This document shows, in pieces, positions 1-7,973 of a stretch of 18,803 nt of DNA. A program made the translations under genes and the position numbers. The notes beneath the pieces were generated by a model. That model was given only the letters and a program-made list of their open reading frames with translations. It did not search any database and was not told where the DNA came from. The stretch is taken from the NCBI GenBank assembly GCA_017442765.1, contig JAFRZC010000146.1, positions 1-18,803 of the forward strand, read 5' to 3'. Origin of the DNA: Prevotella sp. (GTDB taxonomy: Bacteria; Bacteroidota; Bacteroidia; Bacteroidales; Bacteroidaceae). The number at the start of each line of letters is the position of its first letter. Positions within the stretch are counted from its first letter, which is position 1.

Positions 1-1698
1 TACCTTGCGGCCTTGCAGGTCATATATGGATGAGGGATGAGAGATGAGAGATGAGGGATTGTTACTTTCATCCTTAATCCTTAATCCTTCATCCAGAATT
101 CCGGTCACCGTGCCCCACTGACGATAAAGCCACTCCACCTTCTCCGACAGCTTCTGCATGAACTGCCGCTCGCGGCTCTGCTCGTCGGCATTGCTGTATT
201 GCGGCCATCGCCGGCCGTCGCTCACGGCAGCCGCCGCGATGCTTTCGGCATAGTCGTCGGCATAATCGGAAAGCGAAGGGTAGCCGTGGGTGTAGAACAG
301 CGTCCAATAATATTTCACCCGATCCATGAATCGTGGAAACTGCACGATTTGGTCGATAAGGGTATTGCCGAACTGCGGCTGCTGCCAGATAAACCTGTCG
401 CTGCCGCGCTGATGGGCGTTGCCGAAGTCCCATACGGGCCCGAACATCCAGCGTGTGTCGTCGCCCCAGTCTTTATAGACGAAACAACTGCCATGGAAAG
501 CCTCTTGGTTGTCCATAATCTCTTGCACTAAGTAAAATCGTGCAAGCTGGTCTATATCAACGAGTTGTTCCCACGACGTACTGTTCTTATTTTGAGCGTA
601 AACTGTAGCGATGATTTGCTCCCATTGGCCGGTAAGATAGTCACGCTGCAGGGCAGAGAGTTTCTCTGGCGTGTGATAGGTGATGCGGAGCGTGCGGTCC
701 GCCGACTCACGGAGCTGTATCTGGTTGTCATCGTCGTAATTGTCAATCTCAACGAGCCACCCTCCTGTGACGAACTCAGGATCGGCCTCCTCGTCTGCCT
801 GCTCATCTATGTTCACCCTCGAGCTGGCCACGCGGACAGTCTCCGTCAGGAAGTACAGCCCGCGATACTCTCCGTTAAGCACGAGCTCCACAGGCCGCTG
901 CTCGGGAGTCCAAGGCATACCTACGCGCCGGCTTACCTCGAAGCCGATGGTGTTGCGCATGAAGCCCACACGGTCGTCGGCATGTGCAAGCAGGGCGAAA
1001 TGACGGCTGCGGTGCATACCCAGTATGTATTGCTTGTCCTCAAACTTCAGCCGATAGGGTTTCTTCTCAAAACTGCTCCACGTGTAGTTCCCCCTTCCCC
1101 TGATTTGCAAGGCGACAGGGCTCTCTGCCGTCCCCAGCGCGTCAACATCCTCAAGGTCGAGCGGGTCGAGATAGCAGGTGGCATCCACGTAGGCCTCCTT
1201 TGAGTCGATGGCGGCACCTCCTGCCGTGTTGATATAGAGCACCGGCAATGTCTCCGAATACGCCTTGCCGCCCGCGCCCGCCTGCCAGCTTCCCTGCGCC
1301 CAGTTGTCGCCCGACGAGGGCACGAACACTCCGCCCGCGAGCATCGTCTGGTCGGTAGTGGCCGTGCGCAGCTCGCCAAGCGTCTTCGAGATATACTCCT
1401 TCACGTTGGGAAACGAGTCGTCCACACGCCCGTCGGCCATCGAGGTCTCGGCAAATGTGTAGCGATACATGTCGCCCGCCGTCTCGGCAATCTCCAGCCT
1501 CCACAGCTGCCCCTCCGCCCGCGTCAGACTCACCACGTATGTCTCCTTCCGCCGGTCGGAGCCATAGACAAACTTCACCTGCGCATACTGCGTCAGCGAG
1601 TTGTCGAAATAATAGACCCCCCGCCCCACCGTCAGCGCCTGCCCTTGAAGAACCCAGAGCAGCATCGGCAACGCACACAGCAGACGGCCGTGTGCCAT
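1..1698 (-). CDS. CotH-kinase-family secreted protein, C-terminus cut by window edge
   Basis: This reading frame is open from 1698 to the left edge without a stop (566 codons present). It begins with a signal peptide (MAHGRLLCALPMLLWVLQGQA). Around residues 198-225 is the CotH-type motif LQIRGRGNYTWSSF...KKPYRLKF, followed by NGEYRGLYFLTE and, later, WMFGPVWDFGNA, which matches the acidic DxD/DFG-like segment of CotH proteins. CotH proteins are atypical kinases first known from spore coats; in Bacteroidetes they are usually secreted and of unknown substrate. The visible end reads IYDLQGRKV, like the YDLxGRxV strand of T9SS type A sorting domains, so surface export through the neighbouring T9SS is plausible. 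An in-frame ATG at 1758 would add 20 residues, but a promoter at 1770-1777 and a 6-bp hairpin at 1726-1741 favour the start at 1698. Probably only some 15-30 residues are missing at the end. Confidence 0.85.
   Translation of the reverse strand, partial: MAHGRLLCALPMLLWVLQGQALTVGRGVYYFDNSLTQYAQVKFVYGSDRRKETYVVSLTRAEGQLWRLEIAETAGDMYRYTFAETSMADGRVDDSFPNVKEYISKTLGELRTATTDQTMLAGGVFVPSSGDNWAQGSWQAGAGGKAYSETLPVLYINTAGGAAIDSKEAYVDATCYLDPLDLEDVDALGTAESPVALQIRGRGNYTWSSFEKKPYRLKFEDKQYILGMHRSRHFALLAHADDRVGFMRNTIGFEVSRRVGMPWTPEQRPVELVLNGEYRGLYFLTETVRVASSRVNIDEQADEEADPEFVTGGWLVEIDNYDDDNQIQLRESADRTLRITYHTPEKLSALQRDYLTGQWEQIIATVYAQNKNSTSWEQLVDIDQLARFYLVQEIMDNQEAFHGSCFVYKDWGDDTRWMFGPVWDFGNAHQRGSDRFIWQQPQFGNTLIDQIVQFPRFMDRVKYYWTLFYTHGYPSLSDYADDYAESIAAAAVSDGRRWPQYSNADEQSRERQFMQKLSEKVEWLYRQWGTVTGILDEGLRIKDESNNPSSLISHPSSIYDLQGRKV
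28..94. repeat. In-frame low-complexity inverted repeat inside the CotH gene
   Basis: The left arm (28-58) is built from GGATGAG/AGATGAG heptamers, and the right arm (68-94) from TCATCC/TTAATCC units. The two arms are imperfect reverse complements around a 9-nt centre. On the coding strand it encodes a Ser/Ile/Asp-rich linker (around DEGLRIKDESNNPSSLISHP) just before the YDLQGRKV segment. It reads as an inserted simple-sequence palindrome that kept the frame. A related pyrimidine-rich arm lies at 16391-16421. Confidence 0.7.
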
Positions 1699-1725
1699 TG
1701 CCGTGAATAATAAACAAATGTAGTT

Positions 1726-1741
1726 ACGCGGTGTTCCGCGT
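1726..1741 (-). promoter_or_regulatory. Hairpin in the CotH leader
   Basis: ACGCGG-TGTT-CCGCGT is a perfect 6-bp stem with a 4-nt loop. It lies between the proposed promoter and the ATG at 1698, so it would be in the 5' untranslated region if that start is correct. If translation starts at 1758 the hairpin is coding. Confidence 0.4.
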
Positions 1742-1769
1742 TGGATGATACGTTTCATATTCAAGCGCA

Positions 1770-1777
1770 CAAAATTA
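1770..1777 (-). promoter_or_regulatory. Bacteroidetes -7 box for the CotH gene
   Basis: The minus strand reads TAATTTTG, a perfect match to TAnnTTTG. A TTG lies 23 nt upstream, slightly longer than the usual 19-21 nt spacing. Transcription would start near 1764. Confidence 0.5.
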
Positions 1778-2056
1778 GCAAAAAAATATGAAAAAACCTC
1801 CAATCGCTTCTTTTTTTACCTTTTGGTAGAATTAGAGCATCGGGATTTGCTTATAAGCGCAAGACCTTTTACTTGTAACCGCAGTTATCATTGGGAGTAA
1901 TGTAAAGACCATCAAAACAAAATCATTTAATTTCACGAATAGTAATGGGGACTTGGTGGAGATTTATAGCCACATGCCCCCCAACGATAACAACAACACC
2001 GGCGACGGGACGGCGAGATAGGTGGTTGTGGAATAGAAAAGCTTAGCTTCTGGCAA
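1778..2056. other. Intergenic stretch, no gene recognised
   Basis: This lies between the CotH promoter and the hairpin cluster. It holds a T-rich tract and a 33-codon open frame at 1945-2046 with no recognisable similarity. Nothing else convincing was seen. Confidence 0.5.
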
Positions 2057-2138
2057 AAATTCCCTAGGGAATTTCTAGCGAAAGGCGGTCTTTCGGAGAA
2101 AATTCCCTAGGGAATTTTTAGTGAAACGTAAGGTTTCG
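2057..2138. terminator. Duplicated palindrome plus hairpin unit, probable tandem terminators
   Basis: Two copies of an 18-nt perfect palindrome (AAATTCCCTAGGGAATTT) occur at 2057-2074 and 2100-2117; the second extends to 20 nt at 2099-2118. Each is followed by a small hairpin: CGAAAG-5 nt-CTTTCG at 2079-2095, and TGAAAC-5 nt-GTTTCG at 2122-2138. The unit repeats at about 42-43 nt. On the minus strand each palindrome forms an 8-bp stem ending in a run of T, immediately downstream of the outer-membrane protein gene ending at 2164. A terminator role for the T9SS-region transcript is therefore likely. Confidence 0.6.
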
Positions 2139-2163
2139 TATTTGGAAACCCTCGCTTACGGGC

Positions 2164-2784
2164 TTAGAAATAGTAGGCTACGGCAATCTGCCAGGCATTG
2201 TTTTTGACATCTTCCTTGCTCTTGACGACTGTCTTCAGAACATCGGAGGCCTCAATGTCGCCGGTCTTGCCGCAGGCGATGTTGTAGCTGGCGGATACTT
2301 GCAGGTGCTTGAGCAGGGTGGCTCCGAGGCCAACGTTTACGCTGAAGTTGGAGGTCTTCAGTTTCCACTGGGCGGCCTGGTTCCAGATCTTCTGCTCTTT
2401 GTCGCCTACGTTAAAGCCGAACTGCGGACCCGCGAAGAGGAAGAGACTGGCTGTGTCGCCAAGACCGATGCCATAGCGGAGGTTGACGGGCACGACTACC
2501 TGGTCTTGCTTCAGTGTCTCCTCGTGACCGCTCACTTCTTCCTTGACCTTTGCCGAGCGATGGTCGTAAAGGGCTGCGGCATCAACTCCGAGTCCCACGA
2601 TGGGGAGTGAGAATTTGATGGTCGGGCCAAAGAAATAGCCTGCCTGGTTGGAGGCATCGAACACCTTGCTGTCGAGTGACATGTCGGTGACGTTAAGACC
2701 ACCCTTGACACCAAGTTTCAACTGTGCGTTTGCGCTTGCGGCAAATACGAATGCCAGCAAAGCTACGGAAAAAATCTTTTTCAT
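2164..2784 (-). CDS. Porin-family outer-membrane beta-barrel protein (OMP_b-brl_2-like)
   Basis: The product is 206 aa with a clear signal peptide (MKKIFSVALLAFVFAASANA, cleaved before QLKLG). The mature N-terminus LKLGVKGGLNVTDM, alternating hydrophobic strands, internal FAGPQFGFNVG and the terminal aromatic strand (WQIAVAYYF) fit the small 8-stranded barrel family PF13568, which also covers PorT-like proteins. PorT is needed for T9SS in Porphyromonas, but this family is large and membership alone does not make it PorT. It lies about 105 nt after gldN on the same strand with no TAnnTTTG box seen between, so readthrough from the T9SS operon is possible. The gap is filled by simple repeats. 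Confidence 0.85.
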   Translation of the reverse strand: MKKIFSVALLAFVFAASANAQLKLGVKGGLNVTDMSLDSKVFDASNQAGYFFGPTIKFSLPIVGLGVDAAALYDHRSAKVKEEVSGHEETLKQDQVVVPVNLRYGIGLGDTASLFLFAGPQFGFNVGDKEQKIWNQAAQWKLKTSNFSVNVGLGATLLKHLQVSASYNIACGKTGDIEASDVLKTVVKSKEDVKNNAWQIAVAYYF

Positions 2785-2886
2785 AATTATTAATTCTCAA
2801 TTATCAATTTAATAATGCATAATTCATAATACATATTGGTAAACTATCGGCTTAACTTCTTTAACTTCGTAACTTCTATAACTTCA
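2785..2886. repeat. Simple-sequence repeat blocks between gldN and the barrel gene
   Basis: Two low-complexity blocks fill the gap. One, at about 2785-2832, is made of AATTATTAATTCTCAATTA/CATAATTCATAAT-type units. The other, at about 2852-2886, contains four TAACTTC units with short spacers. Neither encodes protein. They resemble the other short repeat blocks in this window (5525-5558, 14941-14990). Confidence 0.55.
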
Positions 2887-2889
2887 TGT

Positions 2890-3948
2890 TCAGTGGCGTT
2901 CGCGACGGACGGTGACACGTGCGTTCGACGATGATGCCGACGACTGACGTGTGCCGTTGCTGCGACGTGTCTTCACGGTCTTTGTGGCCTGCTGGTTGCC
3001 GCCCGCACGACGGTTCTGCTTCTTCAGCGCGCGCAGTTCCTTCTTGTCGAGGTTGGCAATGCTGTCGAGCGAGTCTTTGTTCTCGGGTTTGCCCCAGATG
3101 TTCTTCTCAAAGGCGAGGAGCTCACCCTCGATGCGCTTCTGCTCACGGGTCATGAGCGAGTCGCTGCCGCCGGTAATCTGACTAAGCGACTTGCCGAGCA
3201 TGTTGGTGGTCTTGTAGATTTTACCTCGATACATGTTCTTCGTGAAATAGTCGTCGATGCTCATCGTGGCGGCATTGTTGAGGTTACTCGTCATGATGGT
3301 CTGCTTGGCCAGGTAGGGGGCGAGGTCGTCGTACTGCACCCAGAACATTGGGTAGTTGGTGGTGCCGTCGCCGAAATCGTCCTCACGCTTCATGATGGGG
3401 CAGAGGGCGAGCACCTTGTTGTGAAACGTGGCGGTAGCCTGATCGTAGTAGGCACTCTCCTTGATGTAGTAGCCGGTTACCTCGCGCGAGGGGATATCGC
3501 TGTCGTCGATGTGGATACCCTTGTCGGTGCGCTCGTAGTAGATGTGATAGTTGTCGAGGATGGCCATCTGCTTCACCTTCGCGTCGTCGGTGAACACCTC
3601 GTTACCGTCGAGACGGTACTCATAGGCTGGCACGGCACGACGCATGACGAGCTTGAAGATGTTAGTAAACAGGTTCATCTGCGTGCCCACTGGCTCTACG
3701 GGATAGTAGAGTCCGGCGTTGGCATCCTCGGTAAGGTCGAGCTCACGATAGATGTCGCGGCGCCACACCACATCCTCCTGCATGGGTGTCTGGGTGGGAA
3801 AGGAGATTTGCGCACGGGTCGTCAAGTTGTTAGCATTCGACTTCTGGGCAGCCTTCTGCTTTTCTTGTTCTGCACGTCGCGCTGCGGGCTGGGCTACCAT
3901 GGTCTCTGCCACGCAGGCTATCAGTAATACAAATAATATACGTTTCAT
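2890..3948 (-). CDS. gldN: GldN/PorN, T9SS periplasmic ring component
   Basis: The product is 352 aa with signal peptide MKRILFVLLIACVAETMVAQ. The conserved start of the mature domain (VVWRRDIYRELDLTEDANAGLYYPVEP) and the segment INTNLFTNIFKLV-like (MNLFTNIFKLVMRRAVPAYEY) are typical of GldN/PorN. GldN associates with the GldK lipoprotein in the ring under the outer membrane of the type IX secretion system. It is the last gene of the gldKLMN set, 13 nt after gldM. The final 50 or so residues are very basic and Arg/Ser/Asn-rich (for example KTVKTRRSNGTRQSSASSSN and ending VTVRRERH), a disordered tail distinct from the folded domain. Confidence 0.95.
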   Translation of the reverse strand: MKRILFVLLIACVAETMVAQPAARRAEQEKQKAAQKSNANNLTTRAQISFPTQTPMQEDVVWRRDIYRELDLTEDANAGLYYPVEPVGTQMNLFTNIFKLVMRRAVPAYEYRLDGNEVFTDDAKVKQMAILDNYHIYYERTDKGIHIDDSDIPSREVTGYYIKESAYYDQATATFHNKVLALCPIMKREDDFGDGTTNYPMFWVQYDDLAPYLAKQTIMTSNLNNAATMSIDDYFTKNMYRGKIYKTTNMLGKSLSQITGGSDSLMTREQKRIEGELLAFEKNIWGKPENKDSLDSIANLDKKELRALKKQNRRAGGNQQATKTVKTRRSNGTRQSSASSSNARVTVRRERH

Positions 3949-3961
3949 TCTTTATCTGTTT

Positions 3962-5521
3962 TTACTTCACAATAATTTGCATTGATGCGTTGAGCTTGCG
4001 GGTGATGCCGTCAGGACCCACCGCACTCACGTTGGTGATATAGAACCGCTTGTTGCGCGAGAGCTTACGGAAGGCTTCCTTCTGCCGTTCGGTGAACGCT
4101 CCTCCGGTTGATGCCATCGGCACGGCATTGCCCATGTTATCGAAGAACACGGCCTCGAAGCCAAGCACGCGGAACGGGATGTCGAGCAGGCCGTCGTCGA
4201 TGGCTGCGCTGACGGTATTGGCGCCCATGAGCGAGCCCTTGGCCAGCCCGCCGCCCTTGAAGCGGTCGCTGCCTACAGGGATATAGATGGTCGGGTCGGG
4301 CAGCTTGCGCACCTTGAAGGTGAACTTGCCCATCTCGCGGCGGGTACCCTTGTCGTTGGCCGAAACGGTGAACGTCACATCCTGACCGACGGCCGACGGT
4401 ACGGCGACATAGTGGCCTGCACCACCGGCGGAGGTAAGTGTTCCACCCGACATTGAGACGCTGACATCGGCCTGTGGCACCCCCGGCACGCTGACGCTCA
4501 TCGGGTTCTTATAGCCTGCATAGAGCACATTCATCAGGTCGGCAGCCACGGTGGCACCGCTCGGCGGAGAAATAACGGTATATTTACGGGTGAAGTCGCG
4601 GCGCAGCACGTCGCCCTGACCGTTGCGCATGAGCATGTAGCCTGCGAAGGTATGCTCGCCCACAGCGCCCACGTTGAAGGCATAGTTGCCGTTCTGGGTG
4701 TTCACGCGAGTGCCGTTGATATAGATCTCCGGATGCTGGGTAGTGTCAACGGCAGCCATCACTATCTGTGCCGTCATGCGCTCGCCGGGATAGAGAGTGG
4801 TCTTGTCTGGAATGACAAAGGCATCGAGCTTGTTCACACGGATATCCTTCATGTCGATATTCGACACAAGCGTGTGGAGCACCTCGCCCTCGGCATGGCG
4901 CACATCGCTCTGCAACTTGGAGAGCAGGGTCACGGCTGCGGCCACGGGCATGTTCTCGAACATGTACTGCTGCCAGTTCTTGCCCATAGTGTTCGCATTC
5001 TTGGGCACTATGGTGGTAAGGTTGCTCTCGATGATCTTGCGCTGCTCAGGGTCGGTCACCATCTTCATGATACGGTCGCGATAGCTGTTGATGGCATCGA
5101 AGAGCTGGCGGCCCTTTCCTGTTCCGGGGGCGAGCATGACATGGCTGGCGGCCTCAAGATTGTCTTTGTTCTCTATATTCAGTACATCCCCGTCTTTACC
5201 GTCGGCCTCCTTGACGATGGCCACTTTCAGCTCTTGCGCAAAATTGAAGAGCGAGTCGCTCATCGACTTCACCGAGCTGGCTTTCTCGAACCATTCCTTC
5301 ACCTTTGCCGGATTGCGTTTCATCTGCTCGGTGAAGTCGCCGAACAACGCCTCGTTCACTTTCGACGAGTTGGCTGTGGTGCGGTTGAGGCTTTCTTCCA
5401 CGATGGAGAAGCCGTTGAGCACCTCGGTCGAGATATTCAGCGCAAGCATGGCCATAAGGACGACGTAGAGAAGGTTGATCATCTTCTGGCGGGGGCTTAT
5501 CGGTCTTTTCTTTATTGCCAT
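3962..5521 (-). CDS. gldM: GldM/PorM, T9SS motor stalk protein
   Basis: The product is 519 aa, the usual length. The N-terminus MAIKKRPISPRQKMINLLYVVLMAMLALNI contains the single transmembrane helix (about residues 14-32), with the GldM signature PRQKMINLLYVVL. The rest is periplasmic and matches the four-domain rod (D1-D4) of the family. GldM forms a dimer inside the GldL pentamer; proton flow through GldL is thought to turn GldM, which transmits energy to the GldK/GldN ring for cargo export. The order K-L-M-N is intact. It is separated from gldL by a 75-nt repeat-filled gap, unlike the tight gldK-gldL junction. Confidence 0.96.
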   Translation of the reverse strand: MAIKKRPISPRQKMINLLYVVLMAMLALNISTEVLNGFSIVEESLNRTTANSSKVNEALFGDFTEQMKRNPAKVKEWFEKASSVKSMSDSLFNFAQELKVAIVKEADGKDGDVLNIENKDNLEAASHVMLAPGTGKGRQLFDAINSYRDRIMKMVTDPEQRKIIESNLTTIVPKNANTMGKNWQQYMFENMPVAAAVTLLSKLQSDVRHAEGEVLHTLVSNIDMKDIRVNKLDAFVIPDKTTLYPGERMTAQIVMAAVDTTQHPEIYINGTRVNTQNGNYAFNVGAVGEHTFAGYMLMRNGQGDVLRRDFTRKYTVISPPSGATVAADLMNVLYAGYKNPMSVSVPGVPQADVSVSMSGGTLTSAGGAGHYVAVPSAVGQDVTFTVSANDKGTRREMGKFTFKVRKLPDPTIYIPVGSDRFKGGGLAKGSLMGANTVSAAIDDGLLDIPFRVLGFEAVFFDNMGNAVPMASTGGAFTERQKEAFRKLSRNKRFYITNVSAVGPDGITRKLNASMQIIVK

Positions 5522-5596
5522 TAAATTTACAATTTAACGATTCACTATTTACAATTTACTCTCCCCTCTATGGGAGGGGCTGGGGGAGGTTCCTTT
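5522..5596. repeat. Repeat block and G-rich hairpin in the gldL-gldM gap
   Basis: The 12-mer ATTTACAATTTA occurs at 5525-5536 and 5547-5558, exactly 22 nt apart. Next to it is a 6-bp hairpin, CCCCTC-5 nt-GAGGGG (5563-5579), followed by GGGGGAGG. The similar sequence at 16565-16593 in an unrelated gap argues for a dispersed element. Because it lies within an operon, it would be transcribed and could affect mRNA processing or coupling between motor subunits. Confidence 0.6.
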
Positions 5597-6475
5597 TCAT
5601 TCTTCGCTTTTCACAGCCAATCCTGCTGCGGCTGCAGGCATATTGACGGTCATGGCCTCAATCATGCGGGCATAGATCTTGTTGAGCTCGGCAATCTGCT
5701 GAGCCAGCTTACGGGTCTGCTCGTTGATTTCGTCGATGGTACCAATCTGGGCACTCGCACCCTTAAGCTGCATCTCGTAAACCTTGCTGATGCCGGTGAG
5801 CGTGCGGTTGAGGTTTTCCATCTCCTCCGAGTCGCGCGTAAGGCGCTGGCTCTGCTCCTCGACCTTTGCGAGGGTCTCGTTGAGCTTCTTCAGGTTTTCC
5901 ACGTAGTCGCCCTGAGCCTCTATCATCTCGGGAGTTGACTCGGCCTGCTGTCCCAGCCATGCGGCTCCACCGACAGCACCGCCGCCGATGGCTACGCCGC
6001 CTGCGGGAACACCTTGCAGACCTTCGCCTTCAGCTTCCTCAGCGGGCGAGACGGCTGCCGTGCCAGAAGAAGGTGCGCCGCCGATGATAATCGTACCACC
6101 GCCGATGGCTGCCGCGGGACGAGCCTCGCCGTCGAGAGTCTCGACATCGGCATCAACATGATATTCGTCGGCTCCCTCCGTCTCTTCGACATCTTCCTCG
6201 GCGCGTTTGCCAAGATGGGTCGGCAGCTCGCGCCCGTCGGCAGTCTTGTCGAATGGACGGTCGAAGGCCGACAGGAAGAACACGACGACCTCGGTGCCCA
6301 TACCCAGGAAGAGCATGAAGTTGGCACCGGGAAGGTGAGTCAGTTTGAACAAGGTACCCAGGATAACGATAGAGGCACCCCAGCTGTAGGCGTAGTTCAG
6401 GAACGTCTGTCCCGGCACGCTGTCCATCCACCGCTGCAAGCGATAGACGAGATTGAATTTACTGTATTCTGACAT
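5597..6475 (-). CDS. gldL: GldL/PorL, T9SS motor ion-channel subunit
   Basis: The product is 292 aa. Two transmembrane helices span roughly residues 26-46 and 51-71 (SWGASIVILGTLFKLTHLPG and ANFMLFLGMGTEVVVFFLSA). The second carries the membrane-embedded glutamate (E62) expected of GldL, and FDRPF follows at the cytoplasmic border. A Gly/Ala-rich linker (about residues 115-175) then leads to a long coiled coil (about 180-275, NETLAKVEEQSQRLTRDSEE onward). GldL forms the proton-driven pentameric stator around GldM. Its ATG overlaps the gldK stop (TAATG, 1 nt shared), so translation is probably coupled. The start is certain from this overlap and the MSEYSKFNLVYRLQRW N-terminus. Confidence 0.95.
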   Translation of the reverse strand: MSEYSKFNLVYRLQRWMDSVPGQTFLNYAYSWGASIVILGTLFKLTHLPGANFMLFLGMGTEVVVFFLSAFDRPFDKTADGRELPTHLGKRAEEDVEETEGADEYHVDADVETLDGEARPAAAIGGGTIIIGGAPSSGTAAVSPAEEAEGEGLQGVPAGGVAIGGGAVGGAAWLGQQAESTPEMIEAQGDYVENLKKLNETLAKVEEQSQRLTRDSEEMENLNRTLTGISKVYEMQLKGASAQIGTIDEINEQTRKLAQQIAELNKIYARMIEAMTVNMPAAAAGLAVKSEE

Positions 6476-7929
6476 TATTTCTTACCTTTTTTCTGTTTTC
6501 CACTTGTTGTATTTGCCAGACTGCGCACACAGCGGAAGCCGATGTACGAGCGGGGCTGATTCTGATATTCCCATGTGCGCCAAGCCGAGCGGATATACGA
6601 CTCCGGGTCTTTCCACGAGCCACCGCGCACACTCTTCTTCTTCATCTTGTAGGGATCTTCCTTCGCGGCCTTGTACTCGAGCTGCGGGTTGAGGTCGTTC
6701 ATGGCTTCCACGCCTGCCTCGGTGTAGATGGTCGAGGTCCATTCGGCCACGTTGCCGGCCATATCGAAGAGACCGTTGGTGTTCGAGGAATAGATGCCTA
6801 CCTTCGAGGTGATGAGGTTGCCGTCCTTGGTATAGTTGCCACGGTCGGGCTTGAAGTTGGCGAAGAAGCAGCCGTCGCCGTTCTTCACACTCTCATGCTC
6901 CCAGGGGAACTCGTTGCCGGCCTTGCCGCGTGCGGCATACTCCCACTCGGCCTCGGTCGGCAGACGATAGCGCTGCACGTAGCGGGCCTCGCCGCCCAGA
7001 CCTTTCAGCAGGTAGTCGGTGCGCCATGCGCAGAAGGCATTGGCCTGCTCCCACGTCACGCCCACGACAGGATAGTCGTTGTAGGCGGGGTTGGAGAAAT
7101 AGTTGCGCAGATAGGTCTCGTTCTCCGAGTTCTTGAAGTCGTTGACCCAGCAAGTGGTGTCGGGATAGACGTTCACGATGTAGGTGTTGAGGAAGTCCCA
7201 CGGACCGGAGAGCGGGCGGTTGATGGTCTCGCGCACGATGCGCCCCTCGTCGTCGATGTATGCCGTGTCCTTCGAAATCATCACCACCTCGTTGGGGTCT
7301 GCCACGATGTCGGTGTTCAGGTTACGTTCCTCGGCATTCATGCGGTTGCGGCGCAGGGCGGCAGCCGTATAGTCGTAGATTTCGTAACGGTAGTTGAGCT
7401 GACTGTAGTCAAGCAGTTTCTCACCCGTGACGGGATTCACCACATAGAGACTCTCTACGGCACGCTGCTCGTCCTCGTTCATCTTCCGGGGCAGTTGCTT
7501 CTTCCAGTTCAGATGCGGGGTCACGGGGTCGCCGTTCTTGTCCTCGGTAATCATGTAGGTCTCGTCGCCACCGTAGGCCGGGTCGGCCATGCGTGTACGA
7601 AGAATACTGTCGCGAACCCAATACACGAACTGTTTATACTCCGAGTTGGTGACCTCGGTCTCGTCCATCCAGAAGCCGTCCACCGAGATTTCTTTCACAG
7701 GGGTCTGCTTGCCCCAGAGGCTGTCTTCCTTCTCCAGACCCATGCGCAGGAAACCGCGGTCGATGCGGGTCATGCCGTAGGGAGCCGGCTCGTTGAAACT
7801 CTTGCCACTCACACCCGTCACCTCGCCGCCGCGACCCGACGACGTGGCCATCTTGCCGCCGAAGCAGCCGGTCAGCGAAAGCGACAGTGCGATGATGCCA
7901 AGCGCAATAAAACTTTTCTTCGTCTTCAT
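6475..7929 (-). CDS. gldK: GldK/PorK, T9SS outer-membrane-associated ring lipoprotein
   Basis: The product is 484 aa. The signal peptide ends in a lipobox (LSLTGC, Cys22), so the protein is lipid-anchored. The body is a formylglycine-generating-enzyme-like fold, with segments in order: GFLRMG near the start, SVDGFWMDETEVTNSEYKQF, YPVVGVTWEQANAFCAWR, YRLPTEAEWEYAARG, GLFDMAGNVAEWTS, SVRGGSWKDPESYIRSAWR and YIGFRCVRS. In GldK this fold is structural, forming the periplasmic ring with GldN, and no sulfatase-activating role is implied. It lies 44 nt after porP and overlaps gldL. The basic GKQKKGKK tail is at the C-terminus. Confidence 0.95.
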   Translation of the reverse strand: MKTKKSFIALGIIALSLSLTGCFGGKMATSSGRGGEVTGVSGKSFNEPAPYGMTRIDRGFLRMGLEKEDSLWGKQTPVKEISVDGFWMDETEVTNSEYKQFVYWVRDSILRTRMADPAYGGDETYMITEDKNGDPVTPHLNWKKQLPRKMNEDEQRAVESLYVVNPVTGEKLLDYSQLNYRYEIYDYTAAALRRNRMNAEERNLNTDIVADPNEVVMISKDTAYIDDEGRIVRETINRPLSGPWDFLNTYIVNVYPDTTCWVNDFKNSENETYLRNYFSNPAYNDYPVVGVTWEQANAFCAWRTDYLLKGLGGEARYVQRYRLPTEAEWEYAARGKAGNEFPWEHESVKNGDGCFFANFKPDRGNYTKDGNLITSKVGIYSSNTNGLFDMAGNVAEWTSTIYTEAGVEAMNDLNPQLEYKAAKEDPYKMKKKSVRGGSWKDPESYIRSAWRTWEYQNQPRSYIGFRCVRSLANTTSGKQKKGKK

Positions 7930-7973
7930 ATTCTCTTGTTAATACTATTTCTGTTCCTCTTTCTGTCAAGCAA

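Noticed and set aside
1151..1717. 188-codon minus-strand frame overlapping the CotH gene
   Set aside because: It is out of frame with the CotH motifs, and its composition (Arg/Gly/Ala) is typical of a shadow frame.
1945..2046. 33-codon plus-strand frame beginning MGTWWRFIA
   Set aside because: No lipobox, promoter or recognised homology; kept only as a remark because small proteins are hard to exclude.
4652..5524. 290-codon plus-strand open frame opposite gldM
   Set aside because: Antisense shadow of a highly conserved gene.
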